DNA of 64,000 nucleotides, from positions 310,001 through 374,000 of the forward strand of contig NZ_CADDWM010000015.1 of NCBI RefSeq assembly GCF_902809835.1, read 5' to 3'. The notes under the pieces are model-generated. The model did not search any database. It saw only the letters and a program-made list of their open reading frames with translations, and had not been told where the DNA came from. The stretch comes from Agromyces sp. Marseille-P2726 (GTDB lineage Bacteria > Actinomycetota > Actinomycetes > Actinomycetales > Microbacteriaceae). Position 1 is the stretch's first letter. Each line of letters starts with the position of its first letter. Shown piece by piece: positions 50,590 through 60,928 of this stretch. Both the position numbers and the translations under genes were made by a program.

Positions 50590-51570
50590 TCAGACGTCGT
50601 CGAGGTCGGCGGGCAGGTTCGCCTCGGTTCCGGGCACGCCGAGCTCCACGGCCTTCTTGTCGGCCATCGCGAGCAGTCGACGGATGCGGCCGGCGACGGC
50701 GTCTTTCGTCATCGGAGGCTCGGCGTGATGACCGAGCTCGTCGAGACTCGCCTCACGGTGCGCGAGCCGCAGCTCCCCCGCATACCGGAGGTGGTCGGGG
50801 ATGTCGTCGCCGAGCAGTTCCATCGCGCGTTCGACGCGGGCGCAGGCGGCGACGGCGGCCTGTGCCGATCGGCGGAGGTTGGCGTCGTCGAAGTTCACGA
50901 GTCTGTTCGCCGTCGCGCGGACCTCGCGACGCTGACGAAGTTCCTCCCAGTTGCGCACCGTGGCGGTCGCGCCCATCAGCGACAGCATCGCGCTGATGGC
51001 CTCGCCGTCGCGGATCACCACGCGGTGCACTCCGCGCACCTCCCTCGCCTTCGCCGAGATGCCGAGCCTGCCCGCGGCGCCGACGAGGGCCATCGCCGTC
51101 TCGTTGCCGGGACAGGTGACCTCGAGCGCGGCCGAGCGTCCGGGATCGGTCAGGCTTCCGCGAGCGAGGAACGCCCCGCGCCACACCGCGGCGACATCGT
51201 CGCGAGAGCCGGTCGTGAGCTTGTTGGGAAGGCCGCGCACCGGCCGGCGCCGCGCATCGAGCAATCCGGTCTGGCGTGCCAGGGTCTCTCCCCCATCGAG
51301 CACCCGCACGAGGTACTGGTTCGAACGTCGGATACCCGACGGGGAGATCACCGAGACATCCGGTCGCACACCGTAGAGCTCCGCGAGGTCGCGGGTCAAC
51401 CGGCGAGCGATGGTCGGCGAATCGAGCTCGGCCTCGATGGCGATCCGTCCGGAGATGATATGCAGGCCGCCGGCGAATCGGAGCACCGCCGCGAGCTCTG
51501 CCGCGCGGACGCTGGTCCTCGAGACCTCGACGCGCGCGAGCTCCTCCTTCACGTCCGCCGTCAACGCCAC
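50590..51570 (-). CDS. whiA: DNA-binding protein WhiA
   Basis: A 326-residue regulator, needed for sporulation septation in Streptomyces and conserved in non-sporulating Gram-positives. The N-terminal region is the LAGLIDADG-like fold, without catalysis ([19 protein letters not shown] block), and the C-terminal HTH reads [25 protein letters not shown]. The start is GTG at 51570. It lies 37 bases after rapZ; the usual yvcK gene between them is absent. Confidence 0.95.
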   Translation of the reverse strand: MALTADVKEELARVEVSRTSVRAAELAAVLRFAGGLHIISGRIAIEAELDSPTIARRLTRDLAELYGVRPDVSVISPSGIRRSNQYLVRVLDGGETLARQTGLLDARRRPVRGLPNKLTTGSRDDVAAVWRGAFLARGSLTDPGRSAALEVTCPGNETAMALVGAAGRLGISAKAREVRGVHRVVIRDGEAISAMLSLMGATATVRNWEELRQRREVRATANRLVNFDDANLRRSAQAAVAACARVERAMELLGDDIPDHLRYAGELRLAHREASLDELGHHAEPPMTKDAVAGRIRRLLAMADKKAVELGVPGTEANLPADLDDV

Positions 51571-51607
51571 GTCATAGTCCTCTCCATCGTTGCTCCTCCA
51601 CGACCGG

Positions 51608-52483
51608 TCACTCGCGGCCCATATCGCGGTCCTTCACGTTCACGACGACCCCGGGAAGGCGCTCCAGGCGCTCGGCGAGCTCGCGCACGATCGCCACCGA
51701 GCGATGCTTGCCCCCGGTGCATCCGATCGCGATGGTCGCGTGTCGCTTGTTCTCACGCTGGTATCCGGCCAGCACCGGTTCCAGGGCCGTCGCATAGGCA
51801 TCGATGAACTCGTGGGCTCCGGGCTGCTGCAGCACGAAGTCGCTCACGGAGGGATCTTCGCCCGTCAGGTGGCGGAGCTCGGGGACCCAGAACGGGTTCG
51901 GCAGGAACCGGCAATCGGCCACGAGGTCGGCGTCGGCCGGGAGCCCGTACTTGAATCCGAAGCTCAGCATCGTGATGCGGAGGCCGGCGTGCCCCTCCTC
52001 CGCGAACGTCTCGGTGATGAGCGTCGCCAGTTGGTGGATGTTGAGGTCGGAGGTGTCGATCACGATGTCGCTGGCCTCGCGAAGCTCGGCGAGTCGTGCG
52101 CGCTCGGCGCCGATGCCGTCGAGGAGGGTGCCGTTGCCCTGCAGCGGATGTGGGCGGCGTACCGATTCGAAGCGGCGCACGAGGACCGCGTCGGTCGCGT
52201 CGAGGAAGACGACGCGCACGTTGAGCCCGGTACGGAGGGCCTGGATGATGTCGCGAAGCTCTGAGAAGAAGTCGCCACCGCGCACGTCGACCACGGCGGC
52301 GATCCGCGGAAGCGACGCTCCGGCTCGCTCGACGAGTTCGACGAGCGGGCGGAGCATCTGTGGGGGCAGGTTGTCGACGACGTACCAGCCGAGGTCTTCG
52401 AGGGCGTTGGCGACCGTGGTGCGCCCGGCCCCGGACATCCCGGTGACGATGAGCATCTCCTGCTGTTCAGCTTCGGCCGCCAT
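51608..52483 (-). CDS. rapZ: RNase adapter protein RapZ family (YvcJ) nucleotide-binding protein
   Basis: A 291-residue GTP/ATP-binding protein. The P-loop is GMSGAGRTT, with Arg21 replacing the usual Lys, a variation common in actinobacteria. The C-terminal RapZ domain has [16 protein letters not shown] and the signature [17 protein letters not shown]. In E. coli RapZ binds small RNAs and RNase E; that role in actinobacteria is not established. TAGGCT upstream of the gene, at the uvrC stop, is a likely -10. Confidence 0.94.
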   Translation of the reverse strand: MAAEAEQQEMLIVTGMSGAGRTTVANALEDLGWYVVDNLPPQMLRPLVELVERAGASLPRIAAVVDVRGGDFFSELRDIIQALRTGLNVRVVFLDATDAVLVRRFESVRRPHPLQGNGTLLDGIGAERARLAELREASDIVIDTSDLNIHQLATLITETFAEEGHAGLRITMLSFGFKYGLPADADLVADCRFLPNPFWVPELRHLTGEDPSVSDFVLQQPGAHEFIDAYATALEPVLAGYQRENKRHATIAIGCTGGKHRSVAIVRELAERLERLPGVVVNVKDRDMGRE

Positions 52484-52516
52484 CGTCTCGCACCCCCTTC
52501 CGCACGTCGACTTCCC

Positions 52517-52522
52517 AGCCTA
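52517..52522 (-). promoter_or_regulatory. Candidate -10 of rapZ-whiA
   Basis: TAGGCT on the minus strand, whose TAG is also the uvrC stop codon. The start would lie about 27 bases before the rapZ ATG. Confidence 0.35.
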
Positions 52523-54511
52523 CCGGGGCGCCGACACGCCGTCGGCGTGGAGGTGGGTGTGCACCGTGGCCGCGAGGGTGGGGCCGATGCCCTTCACTTC
52601 GGCGATATCGGACAGGCTGGCGGCTCGCAGCCGCCTCACCGAGCCGAAGTGCCTCAGCAGCTCTTTCACCCGCGCCGGCCCGAGTCCGGGGACCTCGGAC
52701 AGCACGGTGCCGATGTCGCGCTTTCGGCGCTGCCGCTGGTGGGTGATCGCGAACCGATGCGCCTCATCGCGGATGCGCTGGAAGAGGAACAGTGCGTCGC
52801 TGTTGCGGGGAAGGATGACCGGGAAGTCGGCGTCGGGGGTCCAGATCTCCTCGAGCCGCTTCGCGATGCCGCACAGGTAGATGCCCTGCACGCCGGATTC
52901 TTCGAGGGCGCGCGCCGCCGCGGCGACCTGCGGCCGGCCGCCGTCGACGACGAGCAGATTGGGGCGATACGCGAACTTGCGCCGCCGCTCGGGGGTCACC
53001 GCGGCATCGGGCACCTCGCTGCTACCGCCGACCGGCACCTCGCTGTCACCGCCGACCGGCGCCTCGTCATCACCGCCGGTTCGCAGGTCGCCGGATGTCG
53101 CGTCGACCTCGGGACGGGCAAGGTACGCCAGCCGGCGGGTCAGCACCTGGCGGATGGAGTCGGTGTCGTCGGTCGAGCTCGGGATGGTGAAGCGCCGGTA
53201 TTCGTCTTTGCGCGCCAGTCCGTCTTCGAAGACCACCATGGAGGCGACGATGTTCGTGCCGCTGAGATGGGAGACGTCGAAGCACTCGATCCGCAAGGGC
53301 GCCTCCGCCATGCCGAGCGCCTCCTGGATGTCTTCCAGCGCCTGGGACCGCGTGGTGAAGTCGGCGCTGCGACGGGTCTTGTAGAGCATGAGCGCTTGCT
53401 TGGCGTTCTGTGTCGCGGTGGCGAGCAGTTGCGCCTTGGCCCCGCGCTGCGCGACGCGGACGCGGACGTTGCGGCCCGCGAGACCGCCGAGCCACGTCTC
53501 GAGTGCTTCGGCATCGTCGGGCAGCTCGGGCACGACCACCTCGCGGGCCGACGTCAGGTCGTCGCCGTAGGCGTTCTCGACCACGAAGCCGATCAGCTCG
53601 CCGAGCGGCACGTCGAGCTCCTTGTCGACCGTCCAGGATCGTTCGCCTCGGATTCGGCCGCCGCGAACCATGAACAGGTGCACCGCAGCGGCGAGCTCGT
53701 CATGCTCGATGCCGAACACGTCGAGGTCGACGCGATCGCCGAGCACCACGGCGCTCTTCTCGAAGAACGCGGTGGCAGCCTGCAACTGGTCGCGCTTGCG
53801 GGCGGCCGTCTCATAGTCCTGCACCTCGGCGGCACCGCGCATCTCCCGTTCGAGGTCGCGCATGATCCGCGGGTCCTGGTTCTGCATGAACGCGACGAAC
53901 CGATCGACGTTCGCCCGGTGCCCCTCGATCGTGACCTTGCCCGAGCACGGTCCGAAGCAGCGGCCGATCTGGCCGGCGAAGCACGGCTTTCCTGTGGCCA
54001 TCGCACGCCGGTAGTCGCTGTCTTTGCAGGTGCGGATCGGGAAGAGCTTGATCAGGATCTCGAGCATGTCGGTCACGGCCCACATCTTGGGATACGGCCC
54101 GAAGTAGCGGGCGCCGGGGATGCCCCGCTTGCGGGACACCATCGCTCGCGGCGCCTCGTCGGCGAGCGTCACGACGAGGTACGGATACGACTTGTCATCC
54201 TTGAAGCGCACGTTGAACGGCGGCTTCAGCTCATTGATCCAGGTGATCTCGAGGTTGAGCGCCTCGACGTCGCTCGCGACGACGGTCCACTCGACGGATG
54301 CCGCGCTGAGCACCATTCGGCGGGTGCGCTCGTGCAGGCTGGAAAGCGGCGCGAAGTAGTTCGACAGCCGCGCCCTGAGGTTCTTCGCCTTGCCGACGTA
54401 GAGCACGCGCCCATCGGCGTCGAGGAACCGGTAGACGCCGGGGGCGGTGGGGATCTCGCCGGCCTTCGGGCGGTACGGGACGCCCTCGTTCTTCGACAGC
54501 GCGGTGCTCAT
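52520..54511 (-). CDS. uvrC: Excinuclease ABC subunit C
   Basis: A 663-residue dual-incision nuclease of excision repair. The N-terminal GIY-YIG domain ([20 protein letters not shown]) makes the 3' cut. A UvrB-binding region follows, then the RNase H-like domain ([11 protein letters not shown], with [10 protein letters not shown] before it) for the 5' cut, and C-terminal HhH motifs ([22 protein letters not shown]). The ATG at 54511 is 4 bases after uvrA. A linker between residues about 475 and 500 contains a 24-bp tandem repeat. Confidence 0.96.
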   Translation of the reverse strand: MSTALSKNEGVPYRPKAGEIPTAPGVYRFLDADGRVLYVGKAKNLRARLSNYFAPLSSLHERTRRMVLSAASVEWTVVASDVEALNLEITWINELKPPFNVRFKDDKSYPYLVVTLADEAPRAMVSRKRGIPGARYFGPYPKMWAVTDMLEILIKLFPIRTCKDSDYRRAMATGKPCFAGQIGRCFGPCSGKVTIEGHRANVDRFVAFMQNQDPRIMRDLEREMRGAAEVQDYETAARKRDQLQAATAFFEKSAVVLGDRVDLDVFGIEHDELAAAVHLFMVRGGRIRGERSWTVDKELDVPLGELIGFVVENAYGDDLTSAREVVVPELPDDAEALETWLGGLAGRNVRVRVAQRGAKAQLLATATQNAKQALMLYKTRRSADFTTRSQALEDIQEALGMAEAPLRIECFDVSHLSGTNIVASMVVFEDGLARKDEYRRFTIPSSTDDTDSIRQVLTRRLAYLARPEVDATSGDLRTGGDDEAPVGGDSEVPVGGSSEVPDAAVTPERRRKFAYRPNLLVVDGGRPQVAAAARALEESGVQGIYLCGIAKRLEEIWTPDADFPVILPRNSDALFLFQRIRDEAHRFAITHQRQRRKRDIGTVLSEVPGLGPARVKELLRHFGSVRRLRAASLSDIAEVKGIGPTLAATVHTHLHADGVSAPR
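53011..53082. repeat. Three 24-bp tandem repeats inside uvrC
   Basis: Units at 53011-53034 and 53035-53058 differ at two bases; a third, 53059-53082, is more diverged. They encode the 8-residue pattern VGG(S/D)SEVP in the acidic linker of UvrC, so copy-number change would keep the frame. Confidence 0.8.
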
Positions 54512-54515
54512 CTGG

Positions 54516-57407
54516 TCAGCTGGCGACCTCGGCGCGCACCGAGGTCGCCTCGAGGAACTCCCGGAGGAAATACCCGGTGTGGCTGCCCGAGACACGCGCG
54601 ACCTGCTCGGGCGTGCCGGCCGCGACCACCTGGCCGCCTCCGGACCCGCCCTCGGGGCCGAGGTCGATGACCCAGTCGGCCGACTTGATGACGTCGAGGT
54701 TGTGCTCGATGACGATGACGGTGTTGCCCTTCTCGACGAGCTTGTCGAGCACCTTCAGCAGCTTTCGGACGTCTTCGTAGTGCAGGCCCGTGGTCGGCTC
54801 GTCGAGCACGTAGACGCTGCGGCCGCTGGAGCGGCGCTGCAGCTCGGTTGCGAGCTTCACGCGCTGGGCCTCGCCTCCTGAGAGGGTCGTCGCGCTCTGG
54901 CCGAGCTGCACGTAGCCGAGTCCGACATCGACCAGCGTCTTCAGGTACCGATGGATCGCGGAGATCGGCTCGAAGAACTCGGCGGCCTCGCTGATCGGCA
55001 TCTCGAGCACCTCGGCGATGTTCTTGCCCTTGTAGTGCACCTGCAGCGTCTCGTGGTTGTATCGCTTGCCGCCGCACACCTCGCAGGCCACATACACGTC
55101 GGGAAGGAAGTTCATCTCGATCTTGATGGTGCCGTCACCGGAGCATGCCTCGCATCGACCGCCCTTGACGTTGAAGCTGAATCGTCCGGGAAGGTAGCCG
55201 CGCGCCTTCGCCTCGGTCGTCTCGGAGAAGAGGGTGCGGATGCGGTCGAAGACCCCCGTGTACGTGGCGGGGTTCGATCGCGGGGTGCGACCGATCGGAG
55301 CCTGGTCGACGTGCACGACCTTGTCGAGCTCGTCGGTGCCGGTGACCCGACGATGCCGGCCGGCCACCTTGCGGGCGCCGTTCAGGCGATTCGCCAGCAC
55401 GCGATAGAGGATGTCGTTCACGAGCGACGACTTGCCCGATCCGCTCACACCGGTCACGGCGGTGAAGGTGCCGAGCGGAAAGTCGACATCGATGGCCCGG
55501 AGGTTGTTCGCCTCGGCTCCCTGGACGGAGATCACCCGTCGAGGATCGACGGGCCGTCGCCGCGACGGCATCGTGATCTCTTTGCGACCCGACAGGTAGT
55601 CACCCGTCAGCGAACGGGTGTTCTTCAGCAGATCTGCGTACACGCCCGAGTGGACGACCGTGCCGCCGTTCACACCCGCGCCCGGCCCGATATCGACGAT
55701 CCAGTCCGCCGTGCGGATGGTATCCTCGTCGTGCTCCACCACGATCAGCGTGTTGCCGAGGTCGCGAAGGGCGAGGAGCGTGTCGATGAGCCGACGATTG
55801 TCGCGCTGGTGAAGACCGATGCTCGGCTCGTCGAGCACGTAGAGCACCCCGGTCAGGCCCGACCCGATCTGCGTGGCCAGCCGGATGCGCTGCGCCTCAC
55901 CGCCGGAGAGGGTCGCCGCGGCGCGCGACAGGTCGAGGTAGCTGAGGCCCACTCGGATGAGGAAGTCGAGCCTGACCTTGATCTCTCGGAGGACCTGGGC
56001 CGCGATGGCCTGCTCGCGGTCGGTGAGCTCGAGCCGGTCCATGAAGGCCCGGGCCTCGGTGAGGCTGAGCAGCCCGACGTCGGCGATGCTGTGGTCGTGG
56101 ATGAGCACCGAGAGCACCTCGGGCTTCAGCCGCTTGCCGTCGCACACCGGGCAGGGTACCTCGCGCAGGTATTCCGCCCAGCGGGCGCGCTGCACGTCGG
56201 TCTCGGCCTGGACGTACTGCCGCTCGATGTAGGGCACGACACCCTCGAAGCCCGAGGTGTAGCTCATCTCACGGCCGTAACGGTTGCGCCAGCGAACCTT
56301 GACCTCGAAGTTGTCGCCGCGAAGCACCGCGTTGCGGGCGACGGCATCGAGTTCGTGCCAGGGGGTGTCGAGCGAGAAGCCGAGATCACGGGCAAGGCCG
56401 TCGAGCAGCTTCTCGTAGTAGTTGTACAGGCTCTTGCCCTGCGACGTCCACGGCAGGATGACGCCCTCGGAGATGCTCAGCGACGGATCGCCCAGCAGCA
56501 GCGACTCGTCGACCGACATGCGCGTGCCGAGGCCGGAGCACTCGGGGCACGCACCGAACGGCGCATTGAACGAGAAGGTGCGCGGCTCGATCTCGGAGAG
56601 CTGGATGGGGTGCTGGTTGGGGCACGACAGTTTCTCGGAGAACGTCGCCCACGCGTCGGGCCCGGCCTCGTCGACGAAGTTCACCTGCACGAGACCATCG
56701 GTGAGTCGGAGCGCCGTCTCGAGCGAGTCGGTGAGCCGGCCGAGCAGGTCGGGACCGGCGACGAGCCGGTCGATGACGACCGAGATGTCGTGCTTGACCT
56801 GCTTCTTCAGGACCGGCGGCTCATCGAGCCGGATGACCTCGCCGTCGACGACCGCACGCGAGTACCCGCCGGCAGCGAGCTCGCGGAACAGGTCGACGAA
56901 CTCGCCCTTCTTCTTGGAGACGACCGGGCTGAGCACCTGGTACCGGGTGCCCTCGGGCAGCTCCATGAGCTGGTCGGCGATCTGCTGCACGGTCTGACGC
57001 TGGATGCGCTCGCCGCACACCGGGCAGTGCGGAACGCCGATGCGCGCCCAGAGCAGCCGCATGTAGTCGTAGATCTCGGTGATCGTGCCGACCGTCGATC
57101 GAGGGTTGCGGTTGGTCGACTTCTGGTCGATCGAGACGGCCGGGCTCAGGCCCTCGATGAAGTCGACATCGGGTCGATCGACCTGGCCGAGGAACTGCCG
57201 TGCGTAGGCGGACAGGGATTCGACGTAGCGCCGCTGGCCTTCGGCGAAGATCGTGTCGAATGCCAGTGAGGACTTTCCGGAGCCGGAAAGGCCGGTGAAC
57301 ACGACGAGCGCGTCGCGCGGGATCTCGACATCGACGTTGTGCAGATTGTGCACGCGAGCGCCGCGGACGCTCAGGCGCGGGTGGGTATCGAGACGTGAAA
57401 CTGGCAC
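54516..57407 (-). CDS. uvrA: Excinuclease ABC subunit A
   Basis: A 963-residue damage-recognition ATPase with two ABC modules. Walker A loops are GLSGSGKSS and GVSGSGKSS; the signatures [12 protein letters not shown] and [12 protein letters not shown] follow. Zinc-binding Cys clusters are at [16 protein letters not shown] and CEACSGDG. The start is GTG at 57407, with TAGACT 6 bases before it. Its stop is 4 bases before uvrC. Confidence 0.98.
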   Translation of the reverse strand: MPVSRLDTHPRLSVRGARVHNLHNVDVEIPRDALVVFTGLSGSGKSSLAFDTIFAEGQRRYVESLSAYARQFLGQVDRPDVDFIEGLSPAVSIDQKSTNRNPRSTVGTITEIYDYMRLLWARIGVPHCPVCGERIQRQTVQQIADQLMELPEGTRYQVLSPVVSKKKGEFVDLFRELAAGGYSRAVVDGEVIRLDEPPVLKKQVKHDISVVIDRLVAGPDLLGRLTDSLETALRLTDGLVQVNFVDEAGPDAWATFSEKLSCPNQHPIQLSEIEPRTFSFNAPFGACPECSGLGTRMSVDESLLLGDPSLSISEGVILPWTSQGKSLYNYYEKLLDGLARDLGFSLDTPWHELDAVARNAVLRGDNFEVKVRWRNRYGREMSYTSGFEGVVPYIERQYVQAETDVQRARWAEYLREVPCPVCDGKRLKPEVLSVLIHDHSIADVGLLSLTEARAFMDRLELTDREQAIAAQVLREIKVRLDFLIRVGLSYLDLSRAAATLSGGEAQRIRLATQIGSGLTGVLYVLDEPSIGLHQRDNRRLIDTLLALRDLGNTLIVVEHDEDTIRTADWIVDIGPGAGVNGGTVVHSGVYADLLKNTRSLTGDYLSGRKEITMPSRRRPVDPRRVISVQGAEANNLRAIDVDFPLGTFTAVTGVSGSGKSSLVNDILYRVLANRLNGARKVAGRHRRVTGTDELDKVVHVDQAPIGRTPRSNPATYTGVFDRIRTLFSETTEAKARGYLPGRFSFNVKGGRCEACSGDGTIKIEMNFLPDVYVACEVCGGKRYNHETLQVHYKGKNIAEVLEMPISEAAEFFEPISAIHRYLKTLVDVGLGYVQLGQSATTLSGGEAQRVKLATELQRRSSGRSVYVLDEPTTGLHYEDVRKLLKVLDKLVEKGNTVIVIEHNLDVIKSADWVIDLGPEGGSGGGQVVAAGTPEQVARVSGSHTGYFLREFLEATSVRAEVAS

Positions 57408-57413
57408 CCTACG

Positions 57414-57419
57414 AGTCTA
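57414..57419 (-). promoter_or_regulatory. Candidate -10 for leaderless uvrA
   Basis: TAGACT with a 6-base spacer (CGTAGG) to the GTG. A SOS box (GAAC-type) is not clear here, though CGAACATACGTTCG-like bases lie about 45 bases further upstream (57464-57477). Confidence 0.45.
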
Positions 57420-57463
57420 GGGACCGCCACCGACACCGCGGCTGGGATCAGACGCGCTCACAG

Positions 57464-57477
57464 CGAACATACGTTCG
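57464..57477 (-). promoter_or_regulatory. LexA-like (SOS) box upstream of uvrA
   Basis: CGAACATACGTTCG is a 14-base inverted repeat (CGAAC, ATAC, GTTCG) matching the Gram-positive LexA consensus CGAACRNRYGTTYG closely. It lies 57 bases upstream of the uvrA start codon, between uvrB and uvrA, so SOS induction of uvrA-uvrC is likely. Confidence 0.75.
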
Positions 57478-57483
57478 AAGCGC

Positions 57484-59550
57484 TCAGGTGAGATGCCCCG
57501 CCCGCTCCATCTGCCGAAGCTCGCGCTTCAGGTCGGCGACCTCGTCGCGCAGTCGCGCCGCCAACTCGAACTTGAGTTCACCCGCCGCCTCGAGCATCTG
57601 CTCGTTCAGGTCGCGAATGAGTTCCTCGAGGTCGTTCGCACCGGCGGCCGCGATTCCCTCACGCCGAAGGTTCGGGACGGGGGCCTTCTTCGGCCCGTCA
57701 CGACCGGCGAGCAGAGCGGCGGTGTCGGCCTCCTCCCGTGCGAGCACCTCGGTGATGTCGGCGATGCGCTTGCGCAGCGGCTGCGGATCGATGCCGTTGG
57801 CCTGGTTGTATTCGATCTGCTTCGCCCGCCGACGCGTGGTCTCTTCGATCGCCGCCTGCATCGATTCGGTGAGCACGTCGGCGTACATGTGCACTTCGCC
57901 CGAGACGTTTCGCGCTGCGCGCCCGATCGTCTGGATGAGCGAGGTCGACGAGCGCAGGAACCCCTCTTTGTCGGCGTCGAGGATCGCGACGAGCGAGACC
58001 TCGGGAAGGTCGAGGCCCTCGCGCAGCAGGTTGATGCCGACGAGCACGTCGTAGACGCCCGACCGGAGTTCGGTGAGCAGTTCGACCCGTCGCAGGGTGT
58101 CGACGTCGGAGTGGAGATATCGGACGCGCACTCCGGCTTCGGTGAGGAAGTCGGTGAGCTCCTCGGCCATTCGCTTCGTGAGCGTGGTGACGAGGACCCG
58201 CTCGTCACGCTCGGTGCGTCGGTGGATCTCATCGAGCAGGTCGTCGATCTGGCCCTTCGAGGGCTTCACGACGATCTGCGGATCGACGAGGCCCGTCGGT
58301 CGGATGATCTGCTCGACGACGCCGTCGGCGATCGACATCTCGTAGCGGCCCGGAGTCGCGGAGAGGTAGACGGTCTGGCCGACCCGGTCCTTGAACTCGT
58401 CCCACTTGAGCGGTCGGTTGTCGAGCGCGCTCGGCAACCGGAACCCGTGCTCGACCAGGGTGCGCTTGCGCGACGAGTCTCCTTCGTACATCGCGCCGAT
58501 CTGCGGAACGGTGACGTGCGACTCGTCGATGACCACCAGGTAGTCGTCGGGGAAGTAGTCGAGGAGGCAGTGCGGGGGCTCTCCTTCGGCTCGCCCGTCG
58601 ATGTGCCGGGAGTAGTTCTCGATGCCCGAGCAGAAGCCGATCTGCTCCATCATCTCGAGGTCGAATGTGGTGCGCATGCGGAGCCGCTGCGCCTCGAGCA
58701 GCTTGCCCTCTCGCTCGAGCTCGGCGAGGCGCTCGTCGAGCTCGTCGCGAATGGTGCCGATCGCGCGCTGCATCACGTCGGTGCTGGCGACGTAGTGGGA
58801 GCCGGGGAACACCGGGATCGCGTCGAGTTTCGCGACGACCTGACCGGTGAGCGGGTGCAGGCTGTAGAGCGCCTCGATCTCGTCGCCGAACATCTCGATG
58901 CGGATCGCGAGCTCTTCGTACACGGGAATGATCTCGATCGTGTCGCCGCGGACACGGAACGTTCCCCGGGAGAACGCGAGGTCGTTGCGCTGGTACTGCA
59001 TCGACACGAACTTGCGGATGAGCCAGTCGCGGTCGACGCGCTGGCCCACCTGCAGGGGCATCATCGCCCCGAGGTACTCTTCGGGGGTGCCCAATCCGTA
59101 GATGCACGAGACCGTGGAGACCACGACGACGTCGCGCCGACTGAGCAACGAGTTGGTGGTCGAGTGACGCAGCCGTTCGACCTCGGCGTTGATCGACGAG
59201 TCCTTCTCGATGAAGGTGTCGGTCTGCGGCACATAGGCCTCGGGCTGGTAGTAGTCGTAGTACGAGACGAAGTACTCCACCGCGTTGTTGGGCATCAGTT
59301 CGCGGAACTCGTTGGCGAGCTGCGCGGCGAGCGTCTTGTTGTGCGCGAGCACGAGGGTCGGCCGCTGGACCTGCTCGATGAGCCAGGCCGTGGTGGCCGA
59401 CTTTCCGGTACCGGTGGCACCGAGGAGCACGACGTCGGTCTCGCCCGCGTTGACGCGAGCGGCGAGCTCGGCGATCGCCTGGGGCTGATCACCGCTCGGT
59501 TCGTACTCGCTCACGACCTCGAACGGTCGCACGGAACGCGTCGCTTGCAT
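57484..59550 (-). CDS. uvrB: Excinuclease ABC subunit B
   Basis: A 688-residue helicase-like damage-verification protein. Walker A is [14 protein letters not shown], the beta-hairpin [22 protein letters not shown] holds the damage-probing residues, DEXX-type [11 protein letters not shown] follows, and a C-terminal UVR domain ([22 protein letters not shown]) binds UvrC. The ATG at 59550 is preceded, 7 bases away, by TAGACT. The 3' end lies 6 bases from the LexA-like box of uvrA. Confidence 0.97.
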   Translation of the reverse strand: MQATRSVRPFEVVSEYEPSGDQPQAIAELAARVNAGETDVVLLGATGTGKSATTAWLIEQVQRPTLVLAHNKTLAAQLANEFRELMPNNAVEYFVSYYDYYQPEAYVPQTDTFIEKDSSINAEVERLRHSTTNSLLSRRDVVVVSTVSCIYGLGTPEEYLGAMMPLQVGQRVDRDWLIRKFVSMQYQRNDLAFSRGTFRVRGDTIEIIPVYEELAIRIEMFGDEIEALYSLHPLTGQVVAKLDAIPVFPGSHYVASTDVMQRAIGTIRDELDERLAELEREGKLLEAQRLRMRTTFDLEMMEQIGFCSGIENYSRHIDGRAEGEPPHCLLDYFPDDYLVVIDESHVTVPQIGAMYEGDSSRKRTLVEHGFRLPSALDNRPLKWDEFKDRVGQTVYLSATPGRYEMSIADGVVEQIIRPTGLVDPQIVVKPSKGQIDDLLDEIHRRTERDERVLVTTLTKRMAEELTDFLTEAGVRVRYLHSDVDTLRRVELLTELRSGVYDVLVGINLLREGLDLPEVSLVAILDADKEGFLRSSTSLIQTIGRAARNVSGEVHMYADVLTESMQAAIEETTRRRAKQIEYNQANGIDPQPLRKRIADITEVLAREEADTAALLAGRDGPKKAPVPNLRREGIAAAGANDLEELIRDLNEQMLEAAGELKFELAARLRDEVADLKRELRQMERAGHLT

Positions 59551-59557
59551 GACTTCC

Positions 59558-59563
59558 AGTCTA
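59558..59563 (-). promoter_or_regulatory. Candidate -10 for leaderless uvrB
   Basis: TAGACT with a 7-base spacer (GGAAGTC) to the uvrB ATG. Confidence 0.45.
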
Positions 59564-59579
59564 GAAGCGACCACCGACA

Positions 59580-60191
59580 CTACTTCCGGGCTCGCTCCCG
59601 GACGATTCGGTGCCAGAGCGCATCGGTCTGGCTCATCGTGTGGGCCATCGATCCGTCGGTGTCGATGACGACGTCGGCGACCGCACGCCGCTCCGCGTCG
59701 TCGACCTGGGCGTCGACGCGTGCCTCGGCGTGGCCGGGATCGAACCCTCGCTCCTCCACGAGTCGCTTCACCTGCGTGCGGCGAGGTGCACTCGTCACCA
59801 CGATGAGGTCGAAGGGGTGATCCACGGATGCCTCGACGAGCAGCGGCACGTCGTAGACCACCACCGCATCGCGGTCTTCCCGCTGCGCCTTCTCGAAGAG
59901 CTTGGCGGAGAACTCCCGCACCGCGGGATGCACGATCGCGTTGAGCTTCTCGCGCGCGTCGGCATCGTTGAACACCAGCTCGCCGAGCTTCGGACGGTCG
60001 AGCGTGCCGTCGCGTCGGACGACACCCGGGCCGAACTCCTCGACGATCGCCGTGTACGCCGGCTTCCCTGGTTCCACCACCCGTCGAGCGAGCTCGTCGG
60101 CATCGATGTGCACCGCTCCATGTTCGACGAGGCGACGGGCGACGGTCGATTTGCCGGAGGCGATGCCACCGGTGAGGCCGATCAGATACAC
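59580..60191 (-). CDS. coaE: Dephospho-CoA kinase
   Basis: A 203-residue P-loop kinase performing the last step of CoA synthesis. The loop is [12 protein letters not shown] at the extreme N-terminus, followed by [18 protein letters not shown] and [12 protein letters not shown]. The GTG at 60191 (VYLIGLTGG) fits the usual family start and has TAGAGT 7 bases upstream; a GTG at 60200 would overlap that box. It lies 29 bases before uvrB on the same strand. Confidence 0.95.
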   Translation of the reverse strand: MYLIGLTGGIASGKSTVARRLVEHGAVHIDADELARRVVEPGKPAYTAIVEEFGPGVVRRDGTLDRPKLGELVFNDADAREKLNAIVHPAVREFSAKLFEKAQREDRDAVVVYDVPLLVEASVDHPFDLIVVTSAPRRTQVKRLVEERGFDPGHAEARVDAQVDDAERRAVADVVIDTDGSMAHTMSQTDALWHRIVRERARK

Positions 60192-60198
60192 GCCGTCC

Positions 60199-60204
60199 AC
60201 TCTA
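60199..60204 (-). promoter_or_regulatory. Candidate -10 for leaderless coaE
   Basis: TAGAGT with a 7-base spacer (GGACGGC) to the GTG at 60191; helps choose that start. Confidence 0.35.
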
Positions 60205-60241
60205 TCCGTGCGACACTCGAGCGGACGGCCATGGAGGTGCG

Positions 60242-60856
60242 ATGCTCGAACTGCTGACCGGCACCGGGCTCGCGCTCGCGGCGGGATTGAACGCGTGGAT
60301 TCCGCTCCTGGTCGTCGGCGCACTCGACCGGTTCACCGGACTCATCGAGCTCCCATCCTCGTGGGCGTGACTCGCGAACGAGTGGGTCCTGCTCATCCTC
60401 CTCGTGCTCCTCGTGCTGGAGTTCATCGCCGACAAGATTCCCGGCGTCGACACGGTGAACGATCTCGTCCAGACGGTGGTACGGCCGACGTCGGGCGGAC
60501 TGGTGTTCACGTCGGGCGTGGGCGCGACGACCGCTGCGGTGACGGACCCCGAGACGTTCTTCACCTCGCACCAGTGGGTGCCGGTGACGATCGGCGTGGG
60601 CCTCGCTCTCGTCGTTCACCTCTTGAAGGCGGCAGCCCGACCGATCCTCAACGCTGCGACCGGCGGGGTCGGTGCACCGGTCGCCAGCGCGGCAGAGGAT
60701 GCCGGCAGCTTCGCCCTGGCTTTCGCCGCAATCCTCGCTCCGGTGCTCGTGCTCGTCGGGATCGCGGCCCTCGCCGTCCTCATCGTGGTATTAGTGCGTC
60801 GGCGTCAGGCGAGACGTGCGCGGCCCACGCATCCACCGGACTCGGCCCGAGGCTGA
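60242..60856 (+). pseudogene. DUF4126 membrane protein gene interrupted by an in-frame TGA
   Basis: The frame from ATG 60242 (MLELLTGTGLALAAGLNAWI) through a stop at 60368-60370 to 60856 reads as one DUF4126 protein of 204 codons apart from that TGA. DUF4126 members have Trp-Leu-(Ser/Ala)-Asn-x-Trp-Val here; this gene reads ...SSWA-TGA-LANEWVL, so TGG has become TGA. Beyond it the sequence is well kept: VLEFIADKIPGVDTVNDLVQ, VRPTSGG and later membrane segments. A recent mutation, a sequencing error or stop read-through could explain it. A restart at GTG 60404 is possible but would lose the first helix. Confidence 0.8.
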
Positions 60857-60880
60857 CCCCGATCCCCGGTGCCGCACCGA

Positions 60881-60912
60881 CGAAAGGCCGGCCCCGAGAG
60901 GCCGGCCTTTCG
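60881..60912. terminator. Bidirectional terminator between the DUF4126 gene and rpsA
   Basis: CGAAAGGCCGGCC (60881-60893) and GGCCGGCCTTTCG (60900-60912) form a perfect 13-bp stem with a 6-base loop between convergent genes. Runs of A and T near the stem base give weak U-tracts in both directions. Confidence 0.85.
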
Positions 60913-60928
60913 TGTGGTGGTGTCGCGA

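Noticed and set aside
54951..57269. A long plus-strand frame opposite uvrA
   Set aside because: Antisense shadow of uvrA.
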